This document shows positions 9,442 to 17,587 of a stretch of 47,423 nt of DNA, in pieces. The notes below the pieces were generated by a model. The model was not told the DNA's origin. It did not search any database and worked only from the letters and a program-made list of their open reading frames with translations. This DNA comes from Hyphomicrobiales bacterium (lineage in GTDB: Bacteria; Pseudomonadota; Alphaproteobacteria; Rhizobiales; Rhizobiaceae), in assembly GCA_026400435.1 (NCBI GenBank), contig JAPLOZ010000104.1, positions 1 to 47,423 on the forward strand. Direction: 5' to 3'. A program made the position numbers and the translations under genes. Each line of letters begins with the position of its first letter. The stretch's first letter is position 1.

Positions 9442-10341
9442 ATGATCGACAAGCTGGAATTCTTCATCGCGCTCGCCAAGGCGGAGCATTTCGGCCGCGC
9501 CGCCGCGGCACTAGGGATCACCCAGCCGACGCTCTCGGCGGCGATCAAGCAGCTTGAGGAGCAACTCGGCGTCATGCTGGTCAAGCGCGGCTCGCGCTTC
9601 CAGGGCCTGACGCCGGAGGGCGAGCAGGTTCTCGTTTGGGCCAGGCGCATCACGGGTGATGCGCGTACGATGAAGGAAGAGATGCGCGCGGCACGGCACG
9701 GGCTTTCGGGTCATATCCGCATCGCGGCGATCCCGACCGCGCTGGCCATGGTGCCCAGGCTGACGACGCCGTTCCGCGAAAAACACCCGGGCGTGACGTT
9801 CTCGGTATTGTCTCGCACCTCGATCGAGGTGCTGTCGCTGCTCGGCAATTTCGACATCGACGCCGGCATCACCTATCTCGACAATGAGCCGCTCGGGCGC
9901 GTCACCAGTGTGCCACTCTATTCGGAACGCTACCAGCTCATCACCGCGGCGGGAAACGAGCATTCCGAGCTCGCGACCGTGACTTGGGCGCAGGTCAGCC
10001 GGCTGCCGCTCTGCCTGCTGACGCCGGATATGCAGAACCGGCGTATCATCGACCAGCATCTCGCCGAAGCGGGCGTAGTGGTGCGGCCGACGCTGGAATC
10101 GAATTCGATGATCGTGCTTTTTTCGCATATACGCACCGGCAAATGGTCGTCGATCATGCCCCTCAACCTCGCGGAAACATTCGGTTTTTCCGAGCCTATC
10201 CGGGCTATTCCCATAGTCGAACCAGACGCCAGCCATGCGGTTGGACTGATCGCCTCGCCGCAGGAACCCCACACGCCGCTGGTCGCGGCGCTTCTGGAAG
10301 AGGCCTTGGTGCTGGCCGACGGGTTCCGGCAAGGTGGATGA
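9442..10341 (+). CDS. LysR-family transcriptional regulator, probable regulator of formate dehydrogenase
   Basis: The 299-residue protein has an N-terminal winged helix-turn-helix (LEFFIALAKAEHFGRAAAALG, then TQPTLSAAIKQLEEQLG). A LysR substrate-binding domain runs from about residue 90 to the end. The frame opens at 9340, but MIDKLEFFIALAK at ATG 9442 is the usual LysR start. It lies immediately upstream of, and on the same strand as, fdsG. LysR regulators at the head of fds operons (FdsR in Cupriavidus-type organisms) control formate dehydrogenase, which makes that the likely role. A T-N11-A box at 10366-10380 lies between them. The inducer (perhaps formate) is inferred. Confidence 0.9.
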   Translation: MIDKLEFFIALAKAEHFGRAAAALGITQPTLSAAIKQLEEQLGVMLVKRGSRFQGLTPEGEQVLVWARRITGDARTMKEEMRAARHGLSGHIRIAAIPTALAMVPRLTTPFREKHPGVTFSVLSRTSIEVLSLLGNFDIDAGITYLDNEPLGRVTSVPLYSERYQLITAAGNEHSELATVTWAQVSRLPLCLLTPDMQNRRIIDQHLAEAGVVVRPTLESNSMIVLFSHIRTGKWSSIMPLNLAETFGFSEPIRAIPIVEPDASHAVGLIASPQEPHTPLVAALLEEALVLADGFRQGG

Positions 10342-10365
10342 TTCATCCCACAGGGGCGAGGCTTC

Positions 10366-10380
10366 ATAGAAAAGATCTAT
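10366..10380. promoter_or_regulatory. LysR-type T-N11-A box upstream of fdsG
   Basis: ATAGAAAAGATCTAT is a partial palindrome with ATAGA/TCTAT arms. It contains T (10367) and A (10379) separated by exactly 11 bases, the classical LysR-regulator geometry. It is 92 bp before the fdsG start and directly after the LysR gene. It is a candidate binding site for that regulator on its own operon. Confidence 0.45.
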
Positions 10381-10471
10381 CAAGCGACGAAACAGCTTTA
10401 TTGATTCAGCGCTATTCCTCTGGTTTTATATCGACTTGGCGATCAATTCGCTTCGATAGGGAGGGCGCTGC

Positions 10472-10951
10472 TTGGCCGTGCAGCCCGCAAGTACCGAAAT
10501 CGTGTCGCGCACAAGTGCGGTGATCAACGAGCTCAAGGGGCTTGAGGGTCCGCTTCTGCCGATCCTGCACGGAATTCAGGACGAGTTCGGCTATGTGCCG
10601 GGCGAGAGCCTGCCGGTGATCGCCGAGGCGCTGAACATCTCCAACGCGGAAGTGCATGGCGTCGTTACGTTTTACCACGACTACCGCAATCATCCCGCCG
10701 GCCGGCATGTTCTGAAGATCTGCCGCGCCGAGGCCTGCCAGGCGATGGGCGGCGATTCTATCGCGGCGAGGGTCCAGCAGTTGTTAGGCGTCGGCTTTCA
10801 CGAGACGACGGCCGACGGTTCGGTGACGCTGGAACCCATCTATTGTCTCGGTTTGTGCGCCTGCGCGCCGGCCGCGATGCTGGACGGCGAAGTGATCGGA
10901 AGGCTCGACGAAGAGAAGCTGGAAGAGATCGCCGCCGAGGTCCGCTCATGA
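10472..10951 (+). CDS. fdsG: NAD-dependent formate dehydrogenase, gamma subunit
   Basis: This small subunit resembles NuoE and carries one [2Fe-2S] cluster in a thioredoxin-like fold. It passes electrons within the soluble molybdenum formate dehydrogenase. The four cluster cysteines are in CRAEACQAMGG and CLGLCACAPA. The 159-residue length is normal. I keep TTG 10472 as the start because AGGGAGG lies 7 nt upstream; GTG at 10478 is an alternative that would shorten it by two codons. The stop overlaps the fdsB start in ATGA, showing translational coupling. It is the first gene of fdsGBA-fdhD-fdsD. Confidence 0.93.
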   Translation: MAVQPASTEIVSRTSAVINELKGLEGPLLPILHGIQDEFGYVPGESLPVIAEALNISNAEVHGVVTFYHDYRNHPAGRHVLKICRAEACQAMGGDSIAARVQQLLGVGFHETTADGSVTLEPIYCLGLCACAPAAMLDGEVIGRLDEEKLEEIAAEVRS

Positions 10952-12504
10952 CGGTAACGATTTATATACCCTGTGATTCCGGCGCGCTGGCGCTCGGCGC
11001 GGGAAAGGTCGCCACGGCGGTTTCGCAGGAGATTGCCGCGCGCGGTCTCGATGCGAAGATCGTGCGCAACGGCTCGCGCGGCGCCTACTTTCTTGAGCCG
11101 ATGGTCGAGATCGAGACCGCAAGCGGACGGGTCGCCTACGGGCCGGTGTCCGTCAAGGATGTGCCGTCGCTGTTCGACGCCGGGCTGATTTCGGGTGGCC
11201 AGCATAGACTTTCGCTAGGCAATCCCGCGGAAATTCCGTTCTTCGCCAGACAGACGCGGCTGACTTTCGCGCGCTGCGGCATCACCGACCCGCTGTCGCT
11301 GGACGATTACAAGGCGCATGGCGGCCTCAAGGGCCTGCAGAAAGCGGTGGCGAGTGCGCCGGCTGAGATCGTCAAGACGGTAACCGACTCCGGCTTGCGT
11401 GGCAGGGGCGGCGCGGGATTCCCGACCGGGATCAAGTGGAAGACGGTCATGGAGGCCGTTTCCGATCGCAAATACATCCTCTGCAATGCCGACGAGGGCG
11501 ATAGCGGCACCTTTGCCGACCGTATGATCATGGAAGGCGACCCGTTCGTACTCATTGAGGGCATGACGATCGCCGGGATAGCCACTGGTGCGACAAAAGG
11601 CTTCGTCTACATCCGTTCCGAGTATCCGCATGCCGTCGCTACCATGACGCATGCGGTCGAGATCGCGCGTCGCAACGGCGTACTCGGCGTCAGTGTCCTC
11701 GGCTCGCCCAACGCATTCGATATCGAGATCAGGACCGGCGCGGGCGCCTATGTCTGCGGCGAGGAAACCTCGCTGATGAATTCGCTCGAAGGCAAGCGCG
11801 GCGTGGTTCGCGCCAAGCCTCCCTTGCCGGCCATCCAGGGGCTGTTCGGCAAGCCAACGGTCATCAACAACGTGATCTCGCTAGCGTCGGTGCCTGTGAT
11901 CATGGATCGCGGCGCGGAGTTCTACAAGGATTTCGGCATCGGCCGCTCGCGCGGCACCATCCCGATCCAGATCGCCGGCAACGTGAAACATGGCGGCCTG
12001 TTTGAGGCGGCTTTCGGCCTGACGCTCGGCGAGATCGTCGATGACATCGGCGGCGGCACCGCGACCGGCCGCCCGGTCAAGGCCGTCCAGGTAGGCGGGC
12101 CGCTCGGCGCTTATTTCCCGCGCAAGCTGTTCGACACGCCGTTCGACTACGAGGCCTTCGCGGCCAAGGACGGGCTGGTCGGCCACGCCGGCATCGTCGT
12201 ATTCGACGACACCGCCGACATGCTGAAGCAGGCGCGCTTTGCCATGGAGTTCTGCGCCATCGAAAGCTGCGGCAAGTGCACGCCCTGCCGCATCGGCTCG
12301 ACGCGCGGCGTCGAGACGCTGGACCGCATCGCCGCCGGCATCGAGCCGGAAAAGCAACTCGCGCTGGTGACCGACCTCTGCAACACGATGAAGTTCGGCT
12401 CGCTCTGCGCGCTCGGCGGCTTCACGCCCTATCCGGTAATGAGTTCCATAAATCACTTTCCCGACGATTTCAGGCAGGCGGCGGTTGCCGTCGCCGCCGA
12501 ATAG
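10948..12504 (+). CDS. fdsB: NAD-dependent formate dehydrogenase, beta subunit (FMN/NADH-binding)
   Basis: This is the diaphorase subunit that passes electrons from formate oxidation to NAD+. It corresponds to NuoF: GLRGRGGAGFPTGIKW (NADH site), CNADEGDSGTFADR (FMN site), GAYVCGEETSLMNSLEGKRG, and a [4Fe-4S] site at residues 439-448 (ESCGKCTPCR, with the fourth Cys in LCNTMKFGSLCALGG). An N-terminal stretch of about 110 residues, a thioredoxin-like extension without cluster cysteines, precedes it, as in other FdsB proteins. The frame extends to 10843, but ATG 10948 overlaps the fdsG stop and gives 518 residues, the expected size. Confidence 0.94.
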   Translation: MTVTIYIPCDSGALALGAGKVATAVSQEIAARGLDAKIVRNGSRGAYFLEPMVEIETASGRVAYGPVSVKDVPSLFDAGLISGGQHRLSLGNPAEIPFFARQTRLTFARCGITDPLSLDDYKAHGGLKGLQKAVASAPAEIVKTVTDSGLRGRGGAGFPTGIKWKTVMEAVSDRKYILCNADEGDSGTFADRMIMEGDPFVLIEGMTIAGIATGATKGFVYIRSEYPHAVATMTHAVEIARRNGVLGVSVLGSPNAFDIEIRTGAGAYVCGEETSLMNSLEGKRGVVRAKPPLPAIQGLFGKPTVINNVISLASVPVIMDRGAEFYKDFGIGRSRGTIPIQIAGNVKHGGLFEAAFGLTLGEIVDDIGGGTATGRPVKAVQVGGPLGAYFPRKLFDTPFDYEAFAAKDGLVGHAGIVVFDDTADMLKQARFAMEFCAIESCGKCTPCRIGSTRGVETLDRIAAGIEPEKQLALVTDLCNTMKFGSLCALGGFTPYPVMSSINHFPDDFRQAAVAVAAE

Positions 12505-12513
12505 GAGCCACCC

Positions 12514-15393
12514 ATGGGCCTGATCCAGGAAATCGACTTCGGCACGCCGGCCTCGACCTCCGAGAAGTTGGTGACGCTGACAGTCGACGGCTTCGAGGTG
12601 TCGGTGCCTGAGGGCACGTCGATCATGCGCGCCTCAATGGAGGCGGGCATCGCGATCCCGAAGCTCTGCGCGACCGACATGGTCGACGCGTTCGGCTCCT
12701 GCCGGCTTTGCCTTGTCGAGATCGAGGGCCGCAACGGAACTCCGTCCTCCTGCACGACGCCGGTCGCTCCAGGCATGGTGGTGCACACACAGACCGGCCG
12801 GCTGAAGACCATCCGCAAGGGGGTTATGGAGCTTTATATCTCCGACCATCCGCTGGACTGCCTTACCTGCGCTGCCAATGGTGATTGCGAGTTGCAGGAC
12901 ATGGCGGGCGCGGTCGGCCTGCGTGACGTGCGCTACGGCTATGACGGCGACAACCACGTATTCAAGAAAAGCGGCGGCGTCGAAAACTTCAAATGGATGG
13001 CGAAGGACGAGTCCAACCCGTACTTCACCTACGACCCCTCCAAATGCATCGTCTGCTCGCGCTGCGTGCGCGCCTGCGAGGAAGTGCAAGGCACCTTCGC
13101 GCTGACCATCGAGGGCAGGGGCTTCGGCTCCAGGGTTTCGCCCGGCATGCATCAGGACTTCCTGTCGTCCGAATGCGTCTCCTGCGGCGCCTGCGTACAG
13201 GCGTGCCCGACCGCGACGTTGACCGAAAAGAGCGTCATCGAGATCGGCCAGCCGGAGCATTCGGTGGTGACGACCTGCGCCTATTGCGGCGTCGGCTGCT
13301 CCTTCAAGGCCGAGATGCGCGGCGACGAACTGGTGCGCATGGTGCCGTGGAAGGACGGCAAGGCGAACCGCGGCCACTCCTGCGTCAAGGGCCGCTTTGC
13401 TTACGGATACGCCACGCACAAGGAGCGCATCCTCAACCCGATGATCCGCGAGAATATCTCGGATCCGTGGCGTGAAGTGTCCTGGGACGAAGCTTTCAAG
13501 CATGTCGCTGGCGAGTTCCGCCGCATCCAGTACCAGTATGGCAAGGATTCCATTGGCGGCATCACCTCGTCGCGCTGCACCAACGAGGAGACCTATCTCG
13601 TCCAGAAGCTGATCCGTGCCGGCTTCCGCAACAACAATGTCGACACCTGCGCGCGCGTCTGCCACTCGCCGACCGGCTACGGCCTAGGCCAGACCTACGG
13701 CACCTCGGCCGGCACCCAGGATTTCGACTCCGTCGAGCACACCGATGTCGCGATGATCATCGGCGCGAACCCGGCCTCCGCGCATCCGGTGTTCGCGTCG
13801 AGGCTGAAGAAGCGGCTGCGCAAGGGCGCCAAGCTGATCGTCATCGATCCGCGCCGCACCGAGATGGTGAAGTCGGCGCATATCGAGGCGGCCCACCACC
13901 TGCCGCTGAAGCCCGGCACCAACGTCGCCGTCGTCACCGCGCTGGCGCATGTCATCGTGACGGAAGGCCTGTTCGACGAACAGTTCATCCGCGAACGCTG
14001 CGACTGGTCTGAATTCCAGGACTATGCGGAGTTCGTGTCAGACCCGCGCCACAGCCCGGAAGAGGTCGAGAAGCTGTCAGGCGTGCCGGCCGACGAAATC
14101 CGCGGCGCCGCAAGGCTTTATGCGACCGGCGGCAACGGCGCGATCTATTACGGCCTTGGCGTCACCGAGCACAGCCAGGGCTCGACCACCGTCATCGCCA
14201 TCGCAAACCTCGCCATGCTGACCGGCAATATCGGCCGCAAGGGCGTCGGCGTGAACCCGCTGCGCGGCCAGAACAACGTGCAGGGCGCTTGCGACATGGG
14301 CTCGTTCCCACACGAACTGCCGGGCTATCGCCACATCTCGGGCGACGCGGTGCGCGACATCTACGAGAGCCTGTGGGGCGTCAAGCTCGACAACGAACCC
14401 GGCCTGCGCATTCCCAACATGCTGGACGCGGCGGTCGAGGGCACGTTCAAGGGCATCTACATCCAGGGCGAGGACATTTTGCAGTCCGACCCCGACACCA
14501 AGCACGTCCAGGCCGGCCTCGCGGCGATGGAATGCGTCGTCGTGCAGGACCTGTTCCTCAACGAGACGGCGAACTACGCGCATGTCTTCCTGCCGGGTTC
14601 GACCTTCCTGGAGAAGGACGGCACCTTCACCAACGCCGAACGCCGCATCAACCGCGTGCGCAAGGTGATGGCCCCGAAGAACGGTCTCGGCGACTGGGAA
14701 GTGACGCAGAATCTCGCGCGAGCCATGGGGCTGGCGTGGAACTACACGCATCCGTCCGAGATCATGGACGAGATCGCCAAGACGACGCCGAGCTTCGCCA
14801 ACGTATCCTACGACTATCTGGAGACGATGGGCTCGGTGCAGTGGCCCTGCAACGACAAGGCGCCGCAGGGCACGCCGATCATGCACATCGACGGCTTCGT
14901 GCGCGGCAAGGGCAAGTTCATCCGCACCGAATACGTGGCCACGGACGAGAAGACCGGGCCGCGGTTCCCTCTGCTTCTGACCACCGGCCGCATCCTCAGT
15001 CAGTATAATGTCGGCGCGCAGACAAGGCGTACCGCCAACGTCATGTGGCACGACGAGGACGTTCTGGAGGTGCATCCGCACGACGCCGAGAACCGCGGCA
15101 TCCGCGACGGCGACTGGGTGCGGCTGGCCTCGCGCTCCGGCGAGACGACGTTGCGCGCCGTGATCACCGACCGCGTTGCGCTAGGTGTCGTCTACACGAC
15201 CTTCCACCATCCCGACACGCAGGCCAACGTCATCACAACGGATTTCTCCGACTGGGCGACCAACTGCCCGGAATACAAGGTGACGGCGGTGCAGGTGTCG
15301 CCGTCGAACGGCCCGAGCGAGTGGCAGCGCGAATACAATGAGCAGGCGCGGCAGAGCCGGCGCATCGAGGGCCATCTCGAGGCGGCGGAGTAG
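12514..15393 (+). CDS. fdsA: NAD-dependent formate dehydrogenase, catalytic alpha subunit
   Basis: The molybdenum (or tungsten) bis-MGD subunit oxidises formate to CO2 in the cytosol. Cofactor sites in order: [2Fe-2S] cysteines 52, 63, 66 and 80; the His-ligated [4Fe-4S] site HPLDCLTCAANGDC (112-125); two ferredoxin-type [4Fe-4S] motifs (CIVCSRCVRAC, CVSCGACVQAC); and the Mo-domain cluster CAYCGVGCSF. The metal ligand is Cys383 in ARVCHSPTGYG, followed by the conserved His384 and, later, an active-site Arg region. The 959-residue length is normal. AGGAG precedes ATG 12514 after a 9-bp gap from fdsB. Cys at the metal site rather than Sec is usual for FdsA. Confidence 0.97.
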   Translation: MGLIQEIDFGTPASTSEKLVTLTVDGFEVSVPEGTSIMRASMEAGIAIPKLCATDMVDAFGSCRLCLVEIEGRNGTPSSCTTPVAPGMVVHTQTGRLKTIRKGVMELYISDHPLDCLTCAANGDCELQDMAGAVGLRDVRYGYDGDNHVFKKSGGVENFKWMAKDESNPYFTYDPSKCIVCSRCVRACEEVQGTFALTIEGRGFGSRVSPGMHQDFLSSECVSCGACVQACPTATLTEKSVIEIGQPEHSVVTTCAYCGVGCSFKAEMRGDELVRMVPWKDGKANRGHSCVKGRFAYGYATHKERILNPMIRENISDPWREVSWDEAFKHVAGEFRRIQYQYGKDSIGGITSSRCTNEETYLVQKLIRAGFRNNNVDTCARVCHSPTGYGLGQTYGTSAGTQDFDSVEHTDVAMIIGANPASAHPVFASRLKKRLRKGAKLIVIDPRRTEMVKSAHIEAAHHLPLKPGTNVAVVTALAHVIVTEGLFDEQFIRERCDWSEFQDYAEFVSDPRHSPEEVEKLSGVPADEIRGAARLYATGGNGAIYYGLGVTEHSQGSTTVIAIANLAMLTGNIGRKGVGVNPLRGQNNVQGACDMGSFPHELPGYRHISGDAVRDIYESLWGVKLDNEPGLRIPNMLDAAVEGTFKGIYIQGEDILQSDPDTKHVQAGLAAMECVVVQDLFLNETANYAHVFLPGSTFLEKDGTFTNAERRINRVRKVMAPKNGLGDWEVTQNLARAMGLAWNYTHPSEIMDEIAKTTPSFANVSYDYLETMGSVQWPCNDKAPQGTPIMHIDGFVRGKGKFIRTEYVATDEKTGPRFPLLLTTGRILSQYNVGAQTRRTANVMWHDEDVLEVHPHDAENRGIRDGDWVRLASRSGETTLRAVITDRVALGVVYTTFHHPDTQANVITTDFSDWATNCPEYKVTAVQVSPSNGPSEWQREYNEQARQSRRIEGHLEAAE

Positions 15394-15394
15394 G

Positions 15395-16222
15395 ATGCGC
15401 ATCCGCCCGCCTCTTACACAAATCTCCCGTATCGCACGCCGCGACAGCGGTACCGCGCCCGGTAACCGCATGGTGCCCGAGGAAACGCCGGTGGCGTTTT
15501 CCTTCGCCGGCACCACGCATGCGGTGATGATGGCCTCGCCCGCTGACTTCGAGGACTTCGCGCTCGGCTTCTCGCTGACCGAGGGCATCATCGACAACCC
15601 CGACGAGATTGAGGCGATCGAGGTCGAGGACCATGGCGCCGGCGTCGACATCCAGATCCGCCTGAAGGACCAGGCGAACCAGAAATTCCAGGCTCGCCGG
15701 CGCAGGCTCGCCGGTCCGGTCGGCTGCGGGCTCTGCGGCATCGAGTCGATCGAAGAAGCGATGCGGTCGGTCGACAGCGTCGAGCGCAGAGCCATTACGC
15801 TCAGCGCCGCGGACATCGTCCAGTCGGTGAAGTTGCTGTCAAAGGTTCAGCCGCTGCACGCCGAGACGGGCGCGGTGCATGCTGCCGGGTTCTACGTGCC
15901 GGGCAAAGGCATCGTGCAGGCGCGCGAGGATGTCGGCCGCCACAATGCGCTCGACAAACTCGCCGGCGCGCTGAGCAGGAAAGGCATTGACGGTTCGGCG
16001 GGCGCGGTTGTGGTGACGTCGCGCGTTTCGGTCGAGATGGTGCAGAAGACAGCGGCGATCGGCGCGTCGTTCATCATCGCGGTGTCGGCTCCGACCGCGC
16101 TCGCTATCCGCACGGCGGACGAAGCGGGCATGACACTGGTCGCGCTGGTGCGTGGCGAGGACTTCGACGTGTTCACCCATCCCGAACGCGTCGCGGACGG
16201 AGCAGCACGCCATGTCGCATGA
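15395..16222 (+). CDS. fdhD: Formate dehydrogenase accessory sulfurtransferase FdhD
   Basis: FdhD transfers sulfur from a cysteine desulfurase (IscS) to the bis-MGD cofactor, a modification needed for formate dehydrogenase activity. The CxxC transfer motif is Cys111-Gly-Leu-Cys114 within GPVGCGLCGIESIEEA. REDVGRHNALDK and TSRVSVEMVQK are further family blocks. The frame is open from 15338, but ATG 15395 follows the fdsA stop by one base and uses GGAG within the end of fdsA, giving 275 residues. The stop lies inside fdsD (11-bp overlap). Its place between fdsA and fdsD ties it to this enzyme. Confidence 0.95.
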   Translation: MRIRPPLTQISRIARRDSGTAPGNRMVPEETPVAFSFAGTTHAVMMASPADFEDFALGFSLTEGIIDNPDEIEAIEVEDHGAGVDIQIRLKDQANQKFQARRRRLAGPVGCGLCGIESIEEAMRSVDSVERRAITLSAADIVQSVKLLSKVQPLHAETGAVHAAGFYVPGKGIVQAREDVGRHNALDKLAGALSRKGIDGSAGAVVVTSRVSVEMVQKTAAIGASFIIAVSAPTALAIRTADEAGMTLVALVRGEDFDVFTHPERVADGAARHVA

Positions 16223-16520
16223 TGAAATGCATGTCGATGAATCTCATGCCAGCGGGGGCATCGCCAAGATCGTGCGCATGGCCAACCAGATCGGCACGTT
16301 CTTCGAATCCAAGCCGCATGAGGAAGGCGTGCACGGGGTCGCCGAGCACATCAACAAGTTCTGGGAACCACGCATGCGGCGGCACTTCTTCGAGGTGTTC
16401 GATGCCGGCGGCCAGGGGCTGAAGCCGATCGTGCTGGAAGCCGCTGCGCAGGTGCGGCGGCCGAGCGCGCCGGTGACGCCGGAACAGGCCGCCGAGGCGA
16501 ATGCGGATGTGAGCGGGTAG
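16212..16520 (+). CDS. fdsD: Formate dehydrogenase delta subunit
   Basis: This 102-residue protein matches the small delta subunit encoded at the end of fds operons. The family core is IVRMANQIGTFFESKPHEEGVHGVAEHINKFWEPRMR (given here only as residues about 21-56: IVRMANQIGTFF, then HINKFWEPRMR). FdsD has no cofactor motif; in related systems it acts in cofactor insertion or maturation together with FdsC/FdhD. ATG 16212 overlaps fdhD by 11 bp, with GGAG about 10 nt upstream. The frame further upstream lies inside fdhD. The last 25 residues are an Ala/Pro-rich tail. Confidence 0.9.
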   Translation: MSHDEMHVDESHASGGIAKIVRMANQIGTFFESKPHEEGVHGVAEHINKFWEPRMRRHFFEVFDAGGQGLKPIVLEAAAQVRRPSAPVTPEQAAEANADVSG

Positions 16521-16556
16521 CGGGATTCACCCTTCCTGGAGCGGCAGGGAAGTTCG

Positions 16557-17411
16557 CTACCGCCCGGCCTTCTTCCAGTGCTGCTTGATATGTGTGAAGC
16601 CGTCCCGGTAAACGGCCTCCGGACTCTCCGCGAAGTCGCGCCACACTTTTGTCGCCGCCGCCAGGTCTTTCAGTCCGCGTCCGAAAGCCTCGATGGTCAG
16701 CCAGTCGTCGTAGCCGCTCGATTTGATCGCGGCGAACGTCTTTTTCCAGGGTACGTTGCCGCGTCCGGGCACGCCTCGGTCGTTTTCCGAAATGTGGATG
16801 TGGCAGATGTTCTTCGCGTGCTTGGCGTAAGCGCCGATCGGATCGGCCTCCTCGATATTGGCGTGGAATGTGTCGTACATCGCCTTGATGTGTGGGCGGT
16901 CGATCTCGTCGATATGTGCTGACAGATCTGCCATTGTGTTGAGCAGGTAGCATTCGAACCGGTTGAGCGCCTCCAGGCCTATGGTGACGTCACGCTTGCC
17001 TGCATGGTCGCCGATGGCGCGCTGCGAGGCCACGGAGCGCTTCTTTTCGGCCGCCGTTGGTCCCACGCCGGTGAACGCGCCGAGCGTCGAATGCATCGGC
17101 CCCGAGAGGCGATTTGCGCCAAGCGCGGAAGCGCAGTCGATCGCCCATCTCATGTAGGCGACGCCCTTCCGGCGGGTCGCGGCGTCCGGCGATATCAGGT
17201 TCATCGACGGATCGCCCATGGCGGTGACGGCGGTGCGTTCCAGACCGATCCTGTCGAGCATTTCGCCAAGCCGCTTGTAGTCGTCCGGCGCGCCTTCGAA
17301 GATCGGTATCTCGACGCCGTCGTATCCGGTCGCCTTGATGTCTTTCAGCAGATTGCGATGCTTGCCCGTGACGTTGGTTGTCCACAGGAACATGCAGAAG
17401 CCGATTTTCAT
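16557..17411 (-). CDS. D-tagatose 3-epimerase-like TIM-barrel sugar isomerase/epimerase
   Basis: The 284-residue (beta/alpha)8 protein belongs to the xylose isomerase-like superfamily (AP endonuclease family 2). It is closest in pattern to D-tagatose/D-psicose 3-epimerases. The four metal ligands fit Glu147 (GLEALNRFE), Asp180 (MYDTFHANIEE), His206 (CHIHISEND) and Glu241 (TIEAFGRG). The Arg in RGVPGRGNVPW matches the conserved substrate-loop Arg of the epimerases. The start is MKIGFCMFLW at 17411 with GGGAGAG just upstream; the frame runs on to 17501. An operator-like palindrome at 17519-17535 and a REP-like stem-loop lie upstream. It converges with fdsD at 36 bp. The true sugar is unknown; a ketose or ketose phosphate is likely. 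Confidence 0.82.
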   Translation of the reverse strand: MKIGFCMFLWTTNVTGKHRNLLKDIKATGYDGVEIPIFEGAPDDYKRLGEMLDRIGLERTAVTAMGDPSMNLISPDAATRRKGVAYMRWAIDCASALGANRLSGPMHSTLGAFTGVGPTAAEKKRSVASQRAIGDHAGKRDVTIGLEALNRFECYLLNTMADLSAHIDEIDRPHIKAMYDTFHANIEEADPIGAYAKHAKNICHIHISENDRGVPGRGNVPWKKTFAAIKSSGYDDWLTIEAFGRGLKDLAAATKVWRDFAESPEAVYRDGFTHIKQHWKKAGR

Positions 17412-17430
17412 GCTCTCTCCCATCCCGGTC

Positions 17431-17480
17431 GAGCATGATCGTTGTCCGAAAACCGCATCGCATCTTTCGGACTCAAGCTC
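17431..17480. repeat. Rhizobial REP-like palindromic element
   Basis: GAGCATGATC (from 17431) pairs imperfectly with the AAGCTC end (to 17480), and inside it TCCGAAA pairs perfectly with TTTCGGA around a 13-nt loop. This matches, from memory, the abundant rhizobial intergenic palindrome whose ends read GAGCATGATC...GATCATGCTC with TCCGAAAA inside. It lies between the operator-like palindrome and the start of the epimerase gene, so it would be in that gene's leader. Confidence 0.6.
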
Positions 17481-17518
17481 TGGCCAGCGCCAACCTTGCA
17501 TGCAATCTAGCGGGGAAT

Positions 17519-17535
17519 ATCTGGTCGGACCAGAT
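17519..17535. promoter_or_regulatory. Perfect 17-bp palindrome, GntR/FCD-type operator candidate
   Basis: ATCTGGTC-G-GACCAGAT is a perfect inverted repeat with 8-bp arms and a single central base. TGGTCnGACCA-type palindromes are typical of FadR/FCD-group GntR repressors of sugar-acid and carboxylate catabolism. It lies 108 bp upstream of the epimerase start and 53 bp downstream of the DUF882 stop, in the right place to control the epimerase promoter. No GntR/FCD regulator is encoded in the window, so the factor would act in trans. Confidence 0.55.
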
Positions 17536-17587
17536 CACGGCGAGGGAATTTTCGCGATCGACGTCACGCGTGCCGCGACGACGGCTG

